DNA from: TMED23 sp964566055
GTDB taxonomy: Bacteria; Pseudomonadota; Alphaproteobacteria; Rhodospirillales; UBA2165
Direction of reading: 5' to 3'
Assembly (NCBI GenBank): GCA_964566055.1
Contig: CAZMHI010000023.1
Location: forward strand, 1 to 64,000
DNA length: 64,000 nt
The notes beneath the pieces were generated by a model. The model was not told where the DNA came from and did no database searches. It saw nothing but the letters and a program-made list of their open reading frames with translations. This document shows positions 44,928 to 52,979 of the stretch, one piece after another. Position numbers and translations under genes: made by a program. The stretch's first letter is position 1. Each line of letters starts with the position of its first letter.

Positions 44928-45966
44928 CTTCGCCCTCGTCTTGGGCTAATAGTTCCAGTTGCTTAATATTTTTCGGCTCGGCAATACCGAGATGACGATA
45001 GGCTCCCGCCGCCAGCACCCGGCCCCTTGGGGTGCGCATCAGCAAACCCTGCTGGATCATGTAAGGCTCGATCACTTCTTCGATGGTATCGCGTTCTTCC
45101 GATAGCGCCGCCGACAGGGTCTCTGCCCCCACTGGGCCGCCGCCGTAATTGTCGGCGATACATTTGAGATAGCGCCGGTCCATCGCATCCAAGCCGAGCA
45201 CATCTACATCCAGACGGTTCAGAGCGGCATCGGCGATCTTGGCATCTACTGTCGTGTTACCCTCGACGGTGGCAAAATCCCGCACCCGGCGCAGTAAACG
45301 GCCTGCCACTCGGGGTGTGCCGCGTGAGCGCTTGGCGATCTCCGCCGCGCCATCATCGGTAAGATCAAGCTCAAGAATACGTGCGTTGCGGCTGATGATA
45401 CCTTGCAGCTCATCAACATCATAAAAAGAAAGCCTGAGCGGAATGCCGAAACGATCTCTAAGCGGCGTTGTGATCAAGCCAGACCGGGTTGTCGCGCCAA
45501 CCAGAGTAAAGGGCTGCAGATCAATGCGCACCGAACGCGCAGCCGGACCTTCACCGATCACCAGATCAAGCTGGAAGTCTTCGACAGCGGGATAGAGGAT
45601 TTCCTCAACCGCCGGGCTAAGCCGGTGAATTTCATCGATGAACAAAACGTCGCGCGCTTCAAGGTTGGTCAAAATGGCGGCCAGATCACCAGCTTTGGCA
45701 ATCACCGGCCCGGAGGTTGCCCGAAAGCCAACACCAAGTTCCCGGGAGACAATTTGCGCGAGGGTTGTCTTACCCAAACCAGGAGGACCAAACAGCAAGA
45801 CATGATCCATCGCTTCACTGCGGCCGCGGGCGGCCTCCACAAAAACGCGGAGATTGTCACAAACGCCTCGTTGGCCGACGAATTCATCCAGCGTTTGCGG
45901 ACGGGTTTGGGTATCGCCGGCATCATCTATATTTGAATCTGGATTGATTAGACGATCTTCATCCAT
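44920..45966 (-). CDS. ruvB: Holliday junction helicase RuvB
   Basis: AAA+ motor for branch migration, 348 residues. Walker A GPPGLGKTTLAQ, Walker B LFIDEIHRL, sensor ATTRSGLI, arginine finger region RDRFGIPLRL and the winged-helix end YMIQQGLLMRTPRGR. Overlaps ruvA by 8 nt. Confidence 0.98.
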   Translation of the reverse strand: MDEDRLINPDSNIDDAGDTQTRPQTLDEFVGQRGVCDNLRVFVEAARGRSEAMDHVLLFGPPGLGKTTLAQIVSRELGVGFRATSGPVIAKAGDLAAILTNLEARDVLFIDEIHRLSPAVEEILYPAVEDFQLDLVIGEGPAARSVRIDLQPFTLVGATTRSGLITTPLRDRFGIPLRLSFYDVDELQGIISRNARILELDLTDDGAAEIAKRSRGTPRVAGRLLRRVRDFATVEGNTTVDAKIADAALNRLDVDVLGLDAMDRRYLKCIADNYGGGPVGAETLSAALSEERDTIEEVIEPYMIQQGLLMRTPRGRVLAAGAYRHLGIAEPKNIKQLELLAQDEGEDE

Positions 45967-46582
45967 GAGTGCTTAACTCCGTGAGACCGTCTTTGATTAA
46001 AACTTCAACTGAGGCATCTGCGCCGAGCTTTGCCGCCGCCTGATGCACCACCCGGAAGGCATCTGAGCGTCCATAGCCGAGATTTACCAATGCCGAAACC
46101 GCGTCATTGGCAAAGGGGTTACCGCCTTCGGTTTCCGCCACCTCACCTTCCAGAGTTGCCGTTGTCGAGCCGAGCGCGATGCCGCCGACTTTGTCTTTAA
46201 GTTCGCTTAAAATGCGGGTTGCCAATTTCGGACCAACGCCCGGTGCCTGGGTGACGGCAGCTTTATCTTGTGCAGCAATCGCCTGGACCAAATTATCAGG
46301 GGACAAAACGGACAAAATTGCGAGGCAAACCTTGGCGCCAACACCCTGCACCGTGGTCAGCAATTTGAACCAGGCCCGCTCAGCTTCATCGGCAAAGCCA
46401 TAAAGATGGATATGATCTTCCCGCACATGGGTTTCGATCATCACCGAAACCGTGCCGGATGCCGCTGCCAGCATATTAAGGGTGCGGCTCGAGCAAAATA
46501 CTGAATAGCCAACACCGCCGACGTCAATAATGACGTAATCCTCACCAGTGGAATCAACCAGACCAGTCAGCTTGGCAATCAT
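45959..46582 (-). CDS. ruvA: Holliday junction DNA helicase subunit RuvA
   Basis: 207 residues, slightly longer than E. coli RuvA. N-terminal OB fold (MIAKLTGLVDSTGEDYVIIDVGGVGY), two HhH motifs (LLTVQGVGAKVCLAIL; VTQAPGVGPKLATRIL) and C-terminal domain III that binds RuvB (VSALVNLGYGRSDAFRVV). 4-nt overlap (ATGA) with ruvC. Confidence 0.97.
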   Translation of the reverse strand: MIAKLTGLVDSTGEDYVIIDVGGVGYSVFCSSRTLNMLAAASGTVSVMIETHVREDHIHLYGFADEAERAWFKLLTTVQGVGAKVCLAILSVLSPDNLVQAIAAQDKAAVTQAPGVGPKLATRILSELKDKVGGIALGSTTATLEGEVAETEGGNPFANDAVSALVNLGYGRSDAFRVVHQAAAKLGADASVEVLIKDGLTELSTHG

Positions 46583-47085
46583 TTGGCGGCCTCCACAAGC
46601 TCAGCCTGATAGGCTGCCGAGCCCCGGTGATGGGCATGGCAAATGGCGATCGCCAAAGCATCAGCCGAATCGGCTGACTGAAAGTCACAGCCTGGCAACA
46701 GGGTGTTTATCATCATTTGCACTTGTTCCTTCGCCGCGTGCCCCGAACCGACGAGTGATTTCTTGACTAGATTCGGTGAATACTCCGCCACCGGTAGACC
46801 AAATTTTGATGGCACAAATAAGGCAATGCCGCGCGCCTGCCCTAATTTCAGGGTCGAAGCGGCGTTTACGTTGACAAATGTCTCTTCAACAGCGACTTCA
46901 GCGGGCTGAAAATCTTCCAAAATTTGGGTGAGACCGTCATGCAGTTGAACCAACCGTTCGGCGAGACTAAGCGCTGCATCACTTTTAACCACGCCGTCGC
47001 CAACATAGGTCAGACGGTTGCCGTCTGACTCAATGATGCCCCAACCCGTATTACGCAATCCTGGATCGATGCCGAGTAATCTCAT
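46579..47085 (-). CDS. ruvC: Holliday junction resolvase RuvC
   Basis: RNase H-fold endonuclease, 168 residues from ATG 47085. LLGIDPGLRNTGWG with the first catalytic Asp; AVEETFVNVNA with Glu; and the late Asp pair in SADSADALAIAICHAH. An upstream ATG at 47097 would add MLGN; its ribosome binding site abuts the codon, so the shorter start is preferred. Confidence 0.96.
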   Translation of the reverse strand: MRLLGIDPGLRNTGWGIIESDGNRLTYVGDGVVKSDAALSLAERLVQLHDGLTQILEDFQPAEVAVEETFVNVNAASTLKLGQARGIALFVPSKFGLPVAEYSPNLVKKSLVGSGHAAKEQVQMMINTLLPGCDFQSADSADALAIAICHAHHRGSAAYQAELVEAAK

Positions 47086-47154
47086 ATTCCCCAACATTCC
47101 CTATAAAACTAATTTTCCCAGGATACTTAATACTTGTTAACTAAGCCCTAAAAC

Positions 47155-47904
47155 TTAGGCGCTCAATTTGGCCATTACCTCATCTGACATTTCGAAATTA
47201 GCCGAGACGCGCTGGACATCATCATTGTCTTCCAGCGCTTCGAAAAGGCGCATAATAGTTTCGGCTTCTTTGTCGCTGACCTCAACTGAATTTTGCGGCC
47301 GCCAATCGAGCCCAGCGGACTCCGGATCGCCTAGCGCTGCCGCTAAGGCTTCGCTGACATTATGAAAATCTTCCGGCTGGCAATAGATATCATGCCCGGC
47401 ATCGCTACTTTCGACATCCTCTGCCCCGGCTTCAAGCGCAGCTTCAAAGACGTCATCAGGCGAGCCGGTTTCAGCTGCGTAATGGATGGCGCCCATACGG
47501 TCGAACATGAAACTCACCGCACCGGTTTCAGCTAAATTACCGCCGTTTTTAGAAAAAGCTGTCCTGACATCCGAAGCTGTGCGATTGCGGTTGTCAGTTA
47601 GTGCTTCGACAATGACAGCGATACCACCCGGACCATAGCCCTCATAACGCACTTCATCATAAACTTCGCCCTCATCACCGCCGGCAACTTTTTTAATCGC
47701 GCGTTCAATATTGTCCTTCGGCATATTCGCCGCCCGGCAAGCTAAAATCGCCGTGCGCAGTCTGGGATTGGCGTCCGGATCCGGCAGTCCTGATTTCGCA
47801 GCCACCGTAACCTCGCGGATAAGCTTGGCGAATATTTTGGCGCGCTTTTTATCCTGCGCGCCTTTGCGATGCATAATATTTGAAAACTGGGAATGACCGG
47901 CCAT
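47155..47904 (-). CDS. yebC: YebC/PmpR-family protein
   Basis: Conserved three-domain protein, 249 residues, MAGHSQFSNIMHRKGAQDKKRAK at the start and EGYGPGGIAVIVEALTDNRNRT in the middle. Known members are transcription regulators near ruvC or, as shown for the family more recently, factors easing ribosome stalling. Note Gln6 and Phe8 where many homologues have HSKWANI. It is the first gene of the minus-strand ruv/tol run. Confidence 0.95.
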   Translation of the reverse strand: MAGHSQFSNIMHRKGAQDKKRAKIFAKLIREVTVAAKSGLPDPDANPRLRTAILACRAANMPKDNIERAIKKVAGGDEGEVYDEVRYEGYGPGGIAVIVEALTDNRNRTASDVRTAFSKNGGNLAETGAVSFMFDRMGAIHYAAETGSPDDVFEAALEAGAEDVESSDAGHDIYCQPEDFHNVSEALAAALGDPESAGLDWRPQNSVEVSDKEAETIMRLFEALEDNDDVQRVSANFEMSDEVMAKLSA

Positions 47905-48055
47905 GTGTCGTTTCTTTTAAATTAGTTGTTCAGAAGCCCTTCATTACCACACTTATTTCAGTTTCGCACCCCAAAGAATTTCGTCTTCACGACAACGTCC
48001 TTTCAATTGCCTTGAGACCGCCAAAAATCGCCTTAATTGCTCATTTTCAGCCTAT

Positions 48056-48084
48056 TTGGGCGGCTAAAATCGTCTTTTTTATAA
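48056..48084 (+). promoter_or_regulatory. Possible promoter of the 24-residue hydrophobic peptide
   Basis: TTGGGC (48056-48061) and TTATAA (48079-48084) are 17 bp apart, about 50 nt before ATG 48135. The -35 match is weak. The region 47905-48055 shows nothing else. Confidence 0.3.
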
Positions 48085-48093
48085 ATAGATATA

Positions 48094-48109
48094 CACACAA
48101 TTTTGTGTG
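48094..48109. promoter_or_regulatory. Palindrome CACACAATTTTGTGTG in leader of small peptide gene
   Basis: Arms CACACAA and TTGTGTG are perfect complements with a TT centre. It lies 25 nt before the ATG and ten bases before the AAGGAG site, so it may be an operator or a 5'-end hairpin. Confidence 0.45.
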
Positions 48110-48134
48110 CGACCAAAAAAAAGGAGACTCAAAA

Positions 48135-48209
48135 ATGAGCCAATTATTTAGCCTATTTATACGCCTTATAATTCAATTCATCATTTGGCTAACAACCAAC
48201 GGAATTTGA
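48135..48209 (+). CDS. 24-residue hydrophobic small peptide
   Basis: Short ORF starting MSQLFSLFIRLIIQF and ending in the polar tail TTNGI. About 17 central residues are hydrophobic with one Arg, enough for a membrane-associated helix. AAGGAG at 48121-48126 is nine bases before the ATG, a strong ribosome binding site. It lies in the insert that also carries mazEF. Size and composition recall type I toxin or small membrane peptides, but no antisense RNA could be demonstrated. Not recognised as any known family. Confidence 0.5.
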   Translation: MSQLFSLFIRLIIQFIIWLTTNGI

Positions 48210-48223
48210 TTTTTTGACGCCAA

Positions 48224-48250
48224 GTCAGTGCTGCAATTTGCAGCACTGAC
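48224..48250. repeat. 27-bp near-perfect palindrome between small peptide and mazEF
   Basis: GTCAGTGCTGCAA and TTGCAGCACTGAC flank a single T. It starts 15 nt after the small-peptide stop and ends 15 nt before the mazEF -35 box. T5-6 stands before it on the plus strand, not after, so it could be a bidirectional terminator-like hairpin or an operator. Confidence 0.6.
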
Positions 48251-48264
48251 AGCAATTAGTTTAG

Positions 48265-48293
48265 TTGACAAGATAAAGCAAATGCTTTACTTT
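48265..48293 (+). promoter_or_regulatory. mazEF promoter with operator-like palindrome in spacer
   Basis: Consensus -35 TTGACA (48265-48270), 17-bp spacer, -10 TACTTT (48288-48293). The spacer contains AAAGCA-AA-TGCTTT (48275-48288), a palindrome. The element TGCTTTAC recurs 22 bp later (48305-48312), two helical turns away. This agrees with autorepression by antitoxin/toxin complex, the rule for mazEF loci. Confidence 0.6.
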
Positions 48294-48327
48294 AGCCAAA
48301 CAATTGCTTTACATAAGGAGATACATC

Positions 48328-48573
48328 TTGATCACGGCAAAGCTTTCGAGGAAATATCAGGCCGTCGTACCTCTTGCCGTACGGCAACTTCTGGAAATTG
48401 GGCCCGGTGATGAGATCGCCTACGAAATTGAAGGCGATGCCGTCACGTTAAAGAAAATCGGCAGCAATAATCCGTCTGCCTATAAGATAAATGATCTCGT
48501 GAGCGCAATAACGCCGGACAATTTACCCGAAGATAATTTTGACGACGGACCATCGGGAACCGAGTTATTGTAA
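48328..48573 (+). CDS. mazE: MazE-like antitoxin (AbrB/SpoVT fold)
   Basis: 81-residue DNA-binding antitoxin. The N-terminus ITAKLSRKYQAVVPLAVRQLLEIGPGDEI is the swapped-hairpin AbrB-type domain; the C-terminus is acidic (PEDNFDDGPSG), as expected for the toxin-neutralising tail. Start is TTG 48328, eight bases after AAGGAG; the upstream TTG 48304 lies before this ribosome binding site. The stop overlaps the toxin start (TAATG). Confidence 0.85.
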   Translation: MITAKLSRKYQAVVPLAVRQLLEIGPGDEIAYEIEGDAVTLKKIGSNNPSAYKINDLVSAITPDNLPEDNFDDGPSGTELL

Positions 48574-48908
48574 TGGCACTACCGGACCGAGGAGATCTCG
48601 TGTGGGTCGATTTTAATCCCCAAGCAGGTCATGAACAATCAGGCCGCCGCCCGGCTCTCGTACTTTCACCAAAAGCCTATCACGAAAAAACTAATTATGC
48701 GGTCGTCTGTCCAATTACCTCGACCGTCAAAGGCTATCCGTTTGAAACCACCTTGCCGACCGGTCTGGCGATTTCAGGAGCGGTATTGGCCGATCAAGTG
48801 AAAAGCATCGATCGGAAGGTCCGCAATCTGGAAATCGCCGATCAAGCACCGCCAGACATTCTCAACGACGTCTTGAGTAAAATTTCCGCACTGCTGGATT
48901 TGAACTAA
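48573..48908 (+). CDS. mazF: MazF/PemK-family endoribonuclease toxin
   Basis: 111 residues. PDRGDLVWVDFNPQAGHEQSGRRPALVLSP is the classical MazF start with the catalytic Arg, followed by the Thr of VVCPITSTVKGYP and GAVLADQVKSIDRK. Cuts mRNA at short sequences when not bound by MazE. Its stop overlaps by 4 nt the stop of convergent ymdB. Confidence 0.95.
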   Translation: MALPDRGDLVWVDFNPQAGHEQSGRRPALVLSPKAYHEKTNYAVVCPITSTVKGYPFETTLPTGLAISGAVLADQVKSIDRKVRNLEIADQAPPDILNDVLSKISALLDLN

Positions 48909-49720
48909 CCTTCAGGCACTTGCTCCGACAATCTGCCACCGACCCGGATGGGCTCCATCCTCGTTGCGAGGCCGGTTTCCTCATCGGTTTCAAGATAAAC
49001 GCCGCAGACGGTCGCTTCCTCTTCTGCTGGGGCCAGTCTCTCCATCGGCATCACTTTCCGAAAGCGGCCAATGGCGGCATCCGGCTTCATGCCAATTACC
49101 GAATCATAATCGCCGCACATGCCGATATCTGTCTGATAAGCCGTGCCACCGGGCAGGATTTGCGTATCCGCGGTTGGGATATGGGTATGCGTGCCGACAA
49201 CCATTGAGACCCGGCCATTGAGATACTGGCCCACCGCCATTTTTTCAGAGGTTGCTTCGGCATGAATATCAACCACCGCGCAGTCGATGCCTTCGCCCAG
49301 TTTGTGTTCGGCCAGGGCTTTATCAATCGAGACGAAAGGATCATCAATGGCATCCATAAAGAGCCGGCCCATGATCTGGCCGACAAAAACTTTAGCGCCA
49401 TTGCGGGCCTCGAACACCCCTGCCCCATTACCGGGTGTCAGTTCAGGATAATTGAGCGGGCGCAACAGGCGTGGCTCCTCATCGATATAGGTAATGATTT
49501 CTTTTTGATCCCAGGCGTGATTGCCGGTGGTGATAGCATCAACGCCGAGGTCGAAAAACTGCTTACAGATTTTTTCGGTAATGCCAAAGCCATGCGCCGC
49601 GTTTTCGCCATTGACGATAATAAAATCCGGAGTGAGCTTGTCGACCACCACCGGCAGATGCTGCGCCAAGCCTTGCCGTCCTGACTTTCCCAAGACATCA
49701 CCAAAATAAACCAGCCTCAT
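48905..49720 (-). CDS. ymdB: YmdB-family metallophosphoesterase
   Basis: Calcineurin-like phosphoesterase, 271 residues. Ligands in YFGDVLGKSGR, NGENAAHGFGI, TTGNHAWDQ and VGTHTHIPTADTQILPGGTAY. B. subtilis YmdB hydrolyses 2',3'-cyclic nucleotides. It abuts the 5-FCL gene (stop TAG then ATG). Confidence 0.93.
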   Translation of the reverse strand: MRLVYFGDVLGKSGRQGLAQHLPVVVDKLTPDFIIVNGENAAHGFGITEKICKQFFDLGVDAITTGNHAWDQKEIITYIDEEPRLLRPLNYPELTPGNGAGVFEARNGAKVFVGQIMGRLFMDAIDDPFVSIDKALAEHKLGEGIDCAVVDIHAEATSEKMAVGQYLNGRVSMVVGTHTHIPTADTQILPGGTAYQTDIGMCGDYDSVIGMKPDAAIGRFRKVMPMERLAPAEEEATVCGVYLETDEETGLATRMEPIRVGGRLSEQVPEG

Positions 49721-50299
49721 CTATGACACCTTATCGGCATTAAACTCAGTTGCCCCCGCTTCGGTTATGACCCAATCGAGGCGCTGATCAAAGCTTTCAT
49801 TCGGGATCGAGTCAACTTCCTGGCCACTATAGGCAATACCGATGGCCGTAATTTTGCGCTCGCCTCTCAACTCAGAGAGCGTCCGGTCATAATATCCCCC
49901 GCCATAACCGAGTCTGTTGCCTTGGGCGTCATAAGCGAGCAGTGGTACCAGTAAGATATCTGGAATGCCTGCAGGTCTATTTGTGTGCGGTTCCGGGATG
50001 CCCATCTCGGAAGGCGCCAAATCATCTGCCTGTAGCCATTCCCTGAACAACAGACAGGTATCCCGCGCAATGACAACCGGCAATAAACAAGTGCCGCCAT
50101 TTTCGGTAATTTTTTTCAGCAGCGGCTTAACGTCAGCTTCATTGGTTATCGGCCAATAACCACCAAGTTTTTCTCCCGGTTGAAGCTGGAAGTTAGCGTC
50201 AAAATATTCGATTAACGTGGTGCCGAAACCAAGCCCCACCGCTTTTGCGAGTTCCCGGCGCCGCAGCCGGGCCTGTTCTCTCAATTGATCTTTGTCCAA
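49721..50299 (-). CDS. 5-formyltetrahydrofolate cyclo-ligase
   Basis: 192 residues (YgfA/MTHFS family), converting 5-formyl-THF to 5,10-methenyl-THF with ATP. Blocks: N-terminal RRRELAK, GGYWPITNEADVKPLL, and LLVPLLAYDAQGNRLGYGGGYYDRTL. Directly downstream of the 6S RNA gene, the same order as ssrS-ygfA in other Proteobacteria. Confidence 0.93.
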   Translation of the reverse strand: MDKDQLREQARLRRRELAKAVGLGFGTTLIEYFDANFQLQPGEKLGGYWPITNEADVKPLLKKITENGGTCLLPVVIARDTCLLFREWLQADDLAPSEMGIPEPHTNRPAGIPDILLVPLLAYDAQGNRLGYGGGYYDRTLSELRGERKITAIGIAYSGQEVDSIPNESFDQRLDWVITEAGATEFNADKVS

Positions 50300-50326
50300 T
50301 TTTTGAACTTTCTCCAGGAACTAAGT

Positions 50327-50478
50327 GACGCCGCGTGGGTCGTTACGCGTCTAATCTTCCTAGGCCGGTAGGTCTAGGTGGGCGCCGTATACCGTACCCA
50401 GGGGTACGACAGGGACAGCTCCCGAGTGGTATTTATTGGCCCTGGAGATTTACCACACTTCACGGGCCCCGCAGCGTC
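50327..50478 (-). ncRNA. ssrS: 6S RNA
   Basis: About 152 nt between zapA and the 5-FCL gene, the conserved place for 6S RNA. The ends pair: GACGCUGCG-GGG at the 5' end with CCCACGCGGCGUC at the 3' end, one bulge. Internal hairpins include GUACCC-CU-GGGUAC and CCUAG...CUAGG, around an open central region. 6S RNA mimics an open promoter and binds sigma70 RNA polymerase. Ends are estimated from the terminal stem. Confidence 0.85.
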
Positions 50479-50484
50479 GAACTA

Positions 50485-50513
50485 TATTTAGGATGCTTCG
50501 AGCTTGTCGGCAA
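50485..50513 (-). promoter_or_regulatory. Promoter of 6S RNA, inside the 3' end of zapA
   Basis: TTGCCG (50513-50508), 17 bp, TAAATA (50490-50485) on the minus strand. The -10 box contains the zapA stop codon TAA. Predicted start falls at the 6S terminal stem. Confidence 0.55.
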
Positions 50514-50811
50514 TGCTTTCGATACGCGAAGCCATTTTTTCGAGGTCCCCGGCGCCGAGTGCGGATTGAGCCGGTGCGCGCTTTTCATTCCTGAGAGAAT
50601 CAAGCTCTGTATAAACTTCTGAAAGTTCATCAGCAACCAGGAGGGATGTCATCACCAGCAGACGGGCATCACCAACCTGGCCAACTGCTGCTACCAACTC
50701 GTCAACCCGGCGGTCAACATATTGGGAAAGTCTCGTCAGATGCGCTTCCTGGCCGTCATCGCAGGCGATGTCGTATTTTCTGCCGTTAATGGTGACGGTG
50801 ACTTGGGCCAT
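50488..50811 (-). CDS. zapA: Cell division protein ZapA
   Basis: 107 residues. MAQVTVTINGRKYDIACDDGQEAHLTRLSQYVDRRVDEL is the ZapA N-terminal domain; the C-terminal half is coiled coil. Stabilises FtsZ filaments. It follows the DUF4164-like gene by 13 nt. Confidence 0.93.
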   Translation of the reverse strand: MAQVTVTINGRKYDIACDDGQEAHLTRLSQYVDRRVDELVAAVGQVGDARLLVMTSLLVADELSEVYTELDSLRNEKRAPAQSALGAGDLEKMASRIESIADKLEAS

Positions 50812-50824
50812 AATATTTCCTTGG

Positions 50825-51082
50825 TTAGCTTCCCAGAATTTCTTTCATGCGGTCAATTGCGCCATCAAGCCGCGTCGAGACAATTTGATTTTTTTCTTTG
50901 AGTTCGGAGATTTCAGCCTTTGCGGCTGTCAGCTCTTTATCGAGCTTGCCATTTCCGGCCCCGGAACCATTTGCCGATTTGGCTTTTGTTTCAATGACTT
51001 TATCCAACCGGTCAAGCGCTGCATCAAGCTTAGACTTAGCGGCCTGGATAGAAGAAGTGCTTTGTGTAGAAGGATTTGCCAA
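50825..51082 (-). CDS. DUF4164-like coiled-coil protein, 85 aa
   Basis: Small, almost wholly helical protein with heptads (AKSKLDAALDRLDKVIETK; LTAAKAEISELKEKNQIV). Such a gene regularly sits upstream of zapA in Alphaproteobacteria and is annotated as DUF4164; function unknown, division-linked by context. Confidence 0.75.
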   Translation of the reverse strand: MANPSTQSTSSIQAAKSKLDAALDRLDKVIETKAKSANGSGAGNGKLDKELTAAKAEISELKEKNQIVSTRLDGAIDRMKEILGS

Positions 51083-51257
51083 GATTTCTTAATCTCCCCG
51101 ATTAGGTTCAGACATTACGCCCTTGGCTGTGATTCCGTCAACACTGTGATTACCGAAATAATTAGATAGCTGCCATGTATTTTGAGGGCTTGACGAGAGC
51201 GGTGTAACTTAGGATTGTGCGCCGCAAGTTGATGGCATTTTTCTAACGGAGGAACGA

Positions 51258-52268
51258 ATGGCCCTACGGGTAGCAATTAATGGATTTGGCAGAATTGGCC
51301 GCTTGGTTTATCGCGCAATTTTGGAAGCCAATAATGACGGTATTGAAGTTGTCTGTATTAATGATTTGGGTCCGACCGACTCCAATGCGCATCTATTGAA
51401 ATATGATTCGACCCACGGCATTTTGCCGCAGGATGTCAAAACCGACGGCGATACCATGGATGCTGGTCAGGGCCCGGTCCGGGTAACGGCTGAACGCGAT
51501 CCAGCCAACCTGCCTTGGAAAGAGCTGGAAGTAGATATCGCCCTTGAATGCACGGGCTTTTTCGCCAGCAAAGAAAAAGCCTCGGCTCATTTAGAAGCCG
51601 GCGCCAAGCGCGTGATCGTATCCGCCCCGGCTTCTGGAGCTGATATCACCGTGGTTTATGGCGTTAACTCAGATCAAATCAGCGCCGATCATACGGTGAT
51701 TTCGAACGCATCCTGCACGACGAACTGTCTGGCGCCCGTTGCCTATGTCCTCAACGAGGCCGTTGGTATCGAGCGTGGCTTTATGACCACCATTCACTCC
51801 TTTACCGGCGATCAGCGCACGGTTGATACATTGCACAGTGATCTTCATCGCGCCAGAACGGCGTCAGGCTCGATGATCCCGACATCTACCGGTGCCGCTA
51901 AAGCAGTTGGTCTGGTCTTGCCGGAATTGAACGGCAAGCTGGACGGCACTTCGGTAAGGGTCCCGACGGCAAACGTATCCCTGATCGACTTTACGTTTAC
52001 ACCAGGCAAAGAAACCACTGTAGAAGAAATTAATGGCGCGGTTGAAGCAGCCGCTGCCGACGGCCCCTTAAAAGGCATCCTCGGCACCAATAATTTGCCG
52101 CTGGTTTCGGTTGATTTTAATCACAATCCCCATAGCTCGGTCTTTGACTTGTCTGAAACACAAGTCATTGAAGGCAATTTCGTGCGCGTGCTCAGCTGGT
52201 ACGACAACGAATGGGGCTTCTCAAACCGCATGGTCGACACCACCCTGGCTGTCGGCGCCACGATCTAA
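51258..52268 (+). CDS. gap: Glyceraldehyde-3-phosphate dehydrogenase, type I
   Basis: 336 residues. NGFGRIGRLVYRA binds NAD; catalytic Cys in SNASCTTNCLAPVA; partner His in HSFTGDQ; end WYDNEWGFSNRM. Glycolytic/gluconeogenic. Strong ribosome binding site GGAGG before ATG. Divergent from the DUF4164-like gene; the 175-nt intergenic region holds a TTGACG at about 51192 but no convincing -10. Confidence 0.97.
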   Translation: MALRVAINGFGRIGRLVYRAILEANNDGIEVVCINDLGPTDSNAHLLKYDSTHGILPQDVKTDGDTMDAGQGPVRVTAERDPANLPWKELEVDIALECTGFFASKEKASAHLEAGAKRVIVSAPASGADITVVYGVNSDQISADHTVISNASCTTNCLAPVAYVLNEAVGIERGFMTTIHSFTGDQRTVDTLHSDLHRARTASGSMIPTSTGAAKAVGLVLPELNGKLDGTSVRVPTANVSLIDFTFTPGKETTVEEINGAVEAAAADGPLKGILGTNNLPLVSVDFNHNPHSSVFDLSETQVIEGNFVRVLSWYDNEWGFSNRMVDTTLAVGATI

Positions 52269-52278
52269 AGATATGTAA

Positions 52279-52977
52279 ATGATGGCGGCAAGCAGCGACA
52301 TTGACCTCGCCCTTGCCGCCGCCGCTGACTATCTGCGCGAGAAAGGTAATCCGGAAGACGCCTTTGAGCGCAAGCGCTATCTCAAAAGCCCCTATGATAT
52401 GCTCGGCTGCAACATGGGCAGCATCCGGACGGCGGCCAAAAAAGTAAAGCGCGCCTGCCCCGAACCGCCGCTCGACGAATTGATCCCGGCTCTCAGCGCC
52501 TATTACGCCAAAAACGTCCACGAAGACCGCATGCTGGCGAATATCGCCATCACCCATTACGTTGATCAGCTTGATGCCAGCCATGTCTCGGGCTTTCTCA
52601 AAGACTGGCTGTTGGATAGCCACAATTGGGATTTTGTTGATGGTCTCTGCACTTGGGTAATCGGTAGGATCGCCCTCACCCATCCCGAGGCGTACGAGGA
52701 GATTGAAGCCTGGACGACCCATGAATGGATGTGGCTCCGTCGCTCCTCTGTGTTGTGTCATTTGCCCGCCATAAAACCTGGAACTCTAAGGGTGGACCAG
52801 CTCAGACATTCGATTGATCAACTTATCGAGGAGAAAGAGTTCTTTATCCGCAAGGTGATCGGCTGGGTGCTCAGGGAGCTTTCCAAGCACGATCCCATGT
52901 TGGCTGAAATTATTATTGATGAATTTAGAGACCGCGCGTCGGGTCTGACACTCCGGGAGGCGACGAAGTATTTGTGA
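52279..52977 (+). CDS. DNA alkylation repair protein, AlkD-like
   Basis: 232 residues, HEAT-like repeat DNA glycosylase family. Key AlkD positions are visible: Trp/Asp in SHNWDFVDGL, Arg in WMWLRRSSVL, Trp in FIRKVIGWVLREL. These hold and excise N3/N7-alkyl purines without base flipping. It starts 10 nt after gap and is probably co-transcribed. Confidence 0.88.
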   Translation: MMAASSDIDLALAAAADYLREKGNPEDAFERKRYLKSPYDMLGCNMGSIRTAAKKVKRACPEPPLDELIPALSAYYAKNVHEDRMLANIAITHYVDQLDASHVSGFLKDWLLDSHNWDFVDGLCTWVIGRIALTHPEAYEEIEAWTTHEWMWLRRSSVLCHLPAIKPGTLRVDQLRHSIDQLIEEKEFFIRKVIGWVLRELSKHDPMLAEIIIDEFRDRASGLTLREATKYL

Positions 52978-52979
52978 GA

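Noticed and set aside
51189..51215. TTGACG upstream of gap as a promoter
   Set aside because: No acceptable -10 hexamer lies at 16-18 bp; left out as unsupported.
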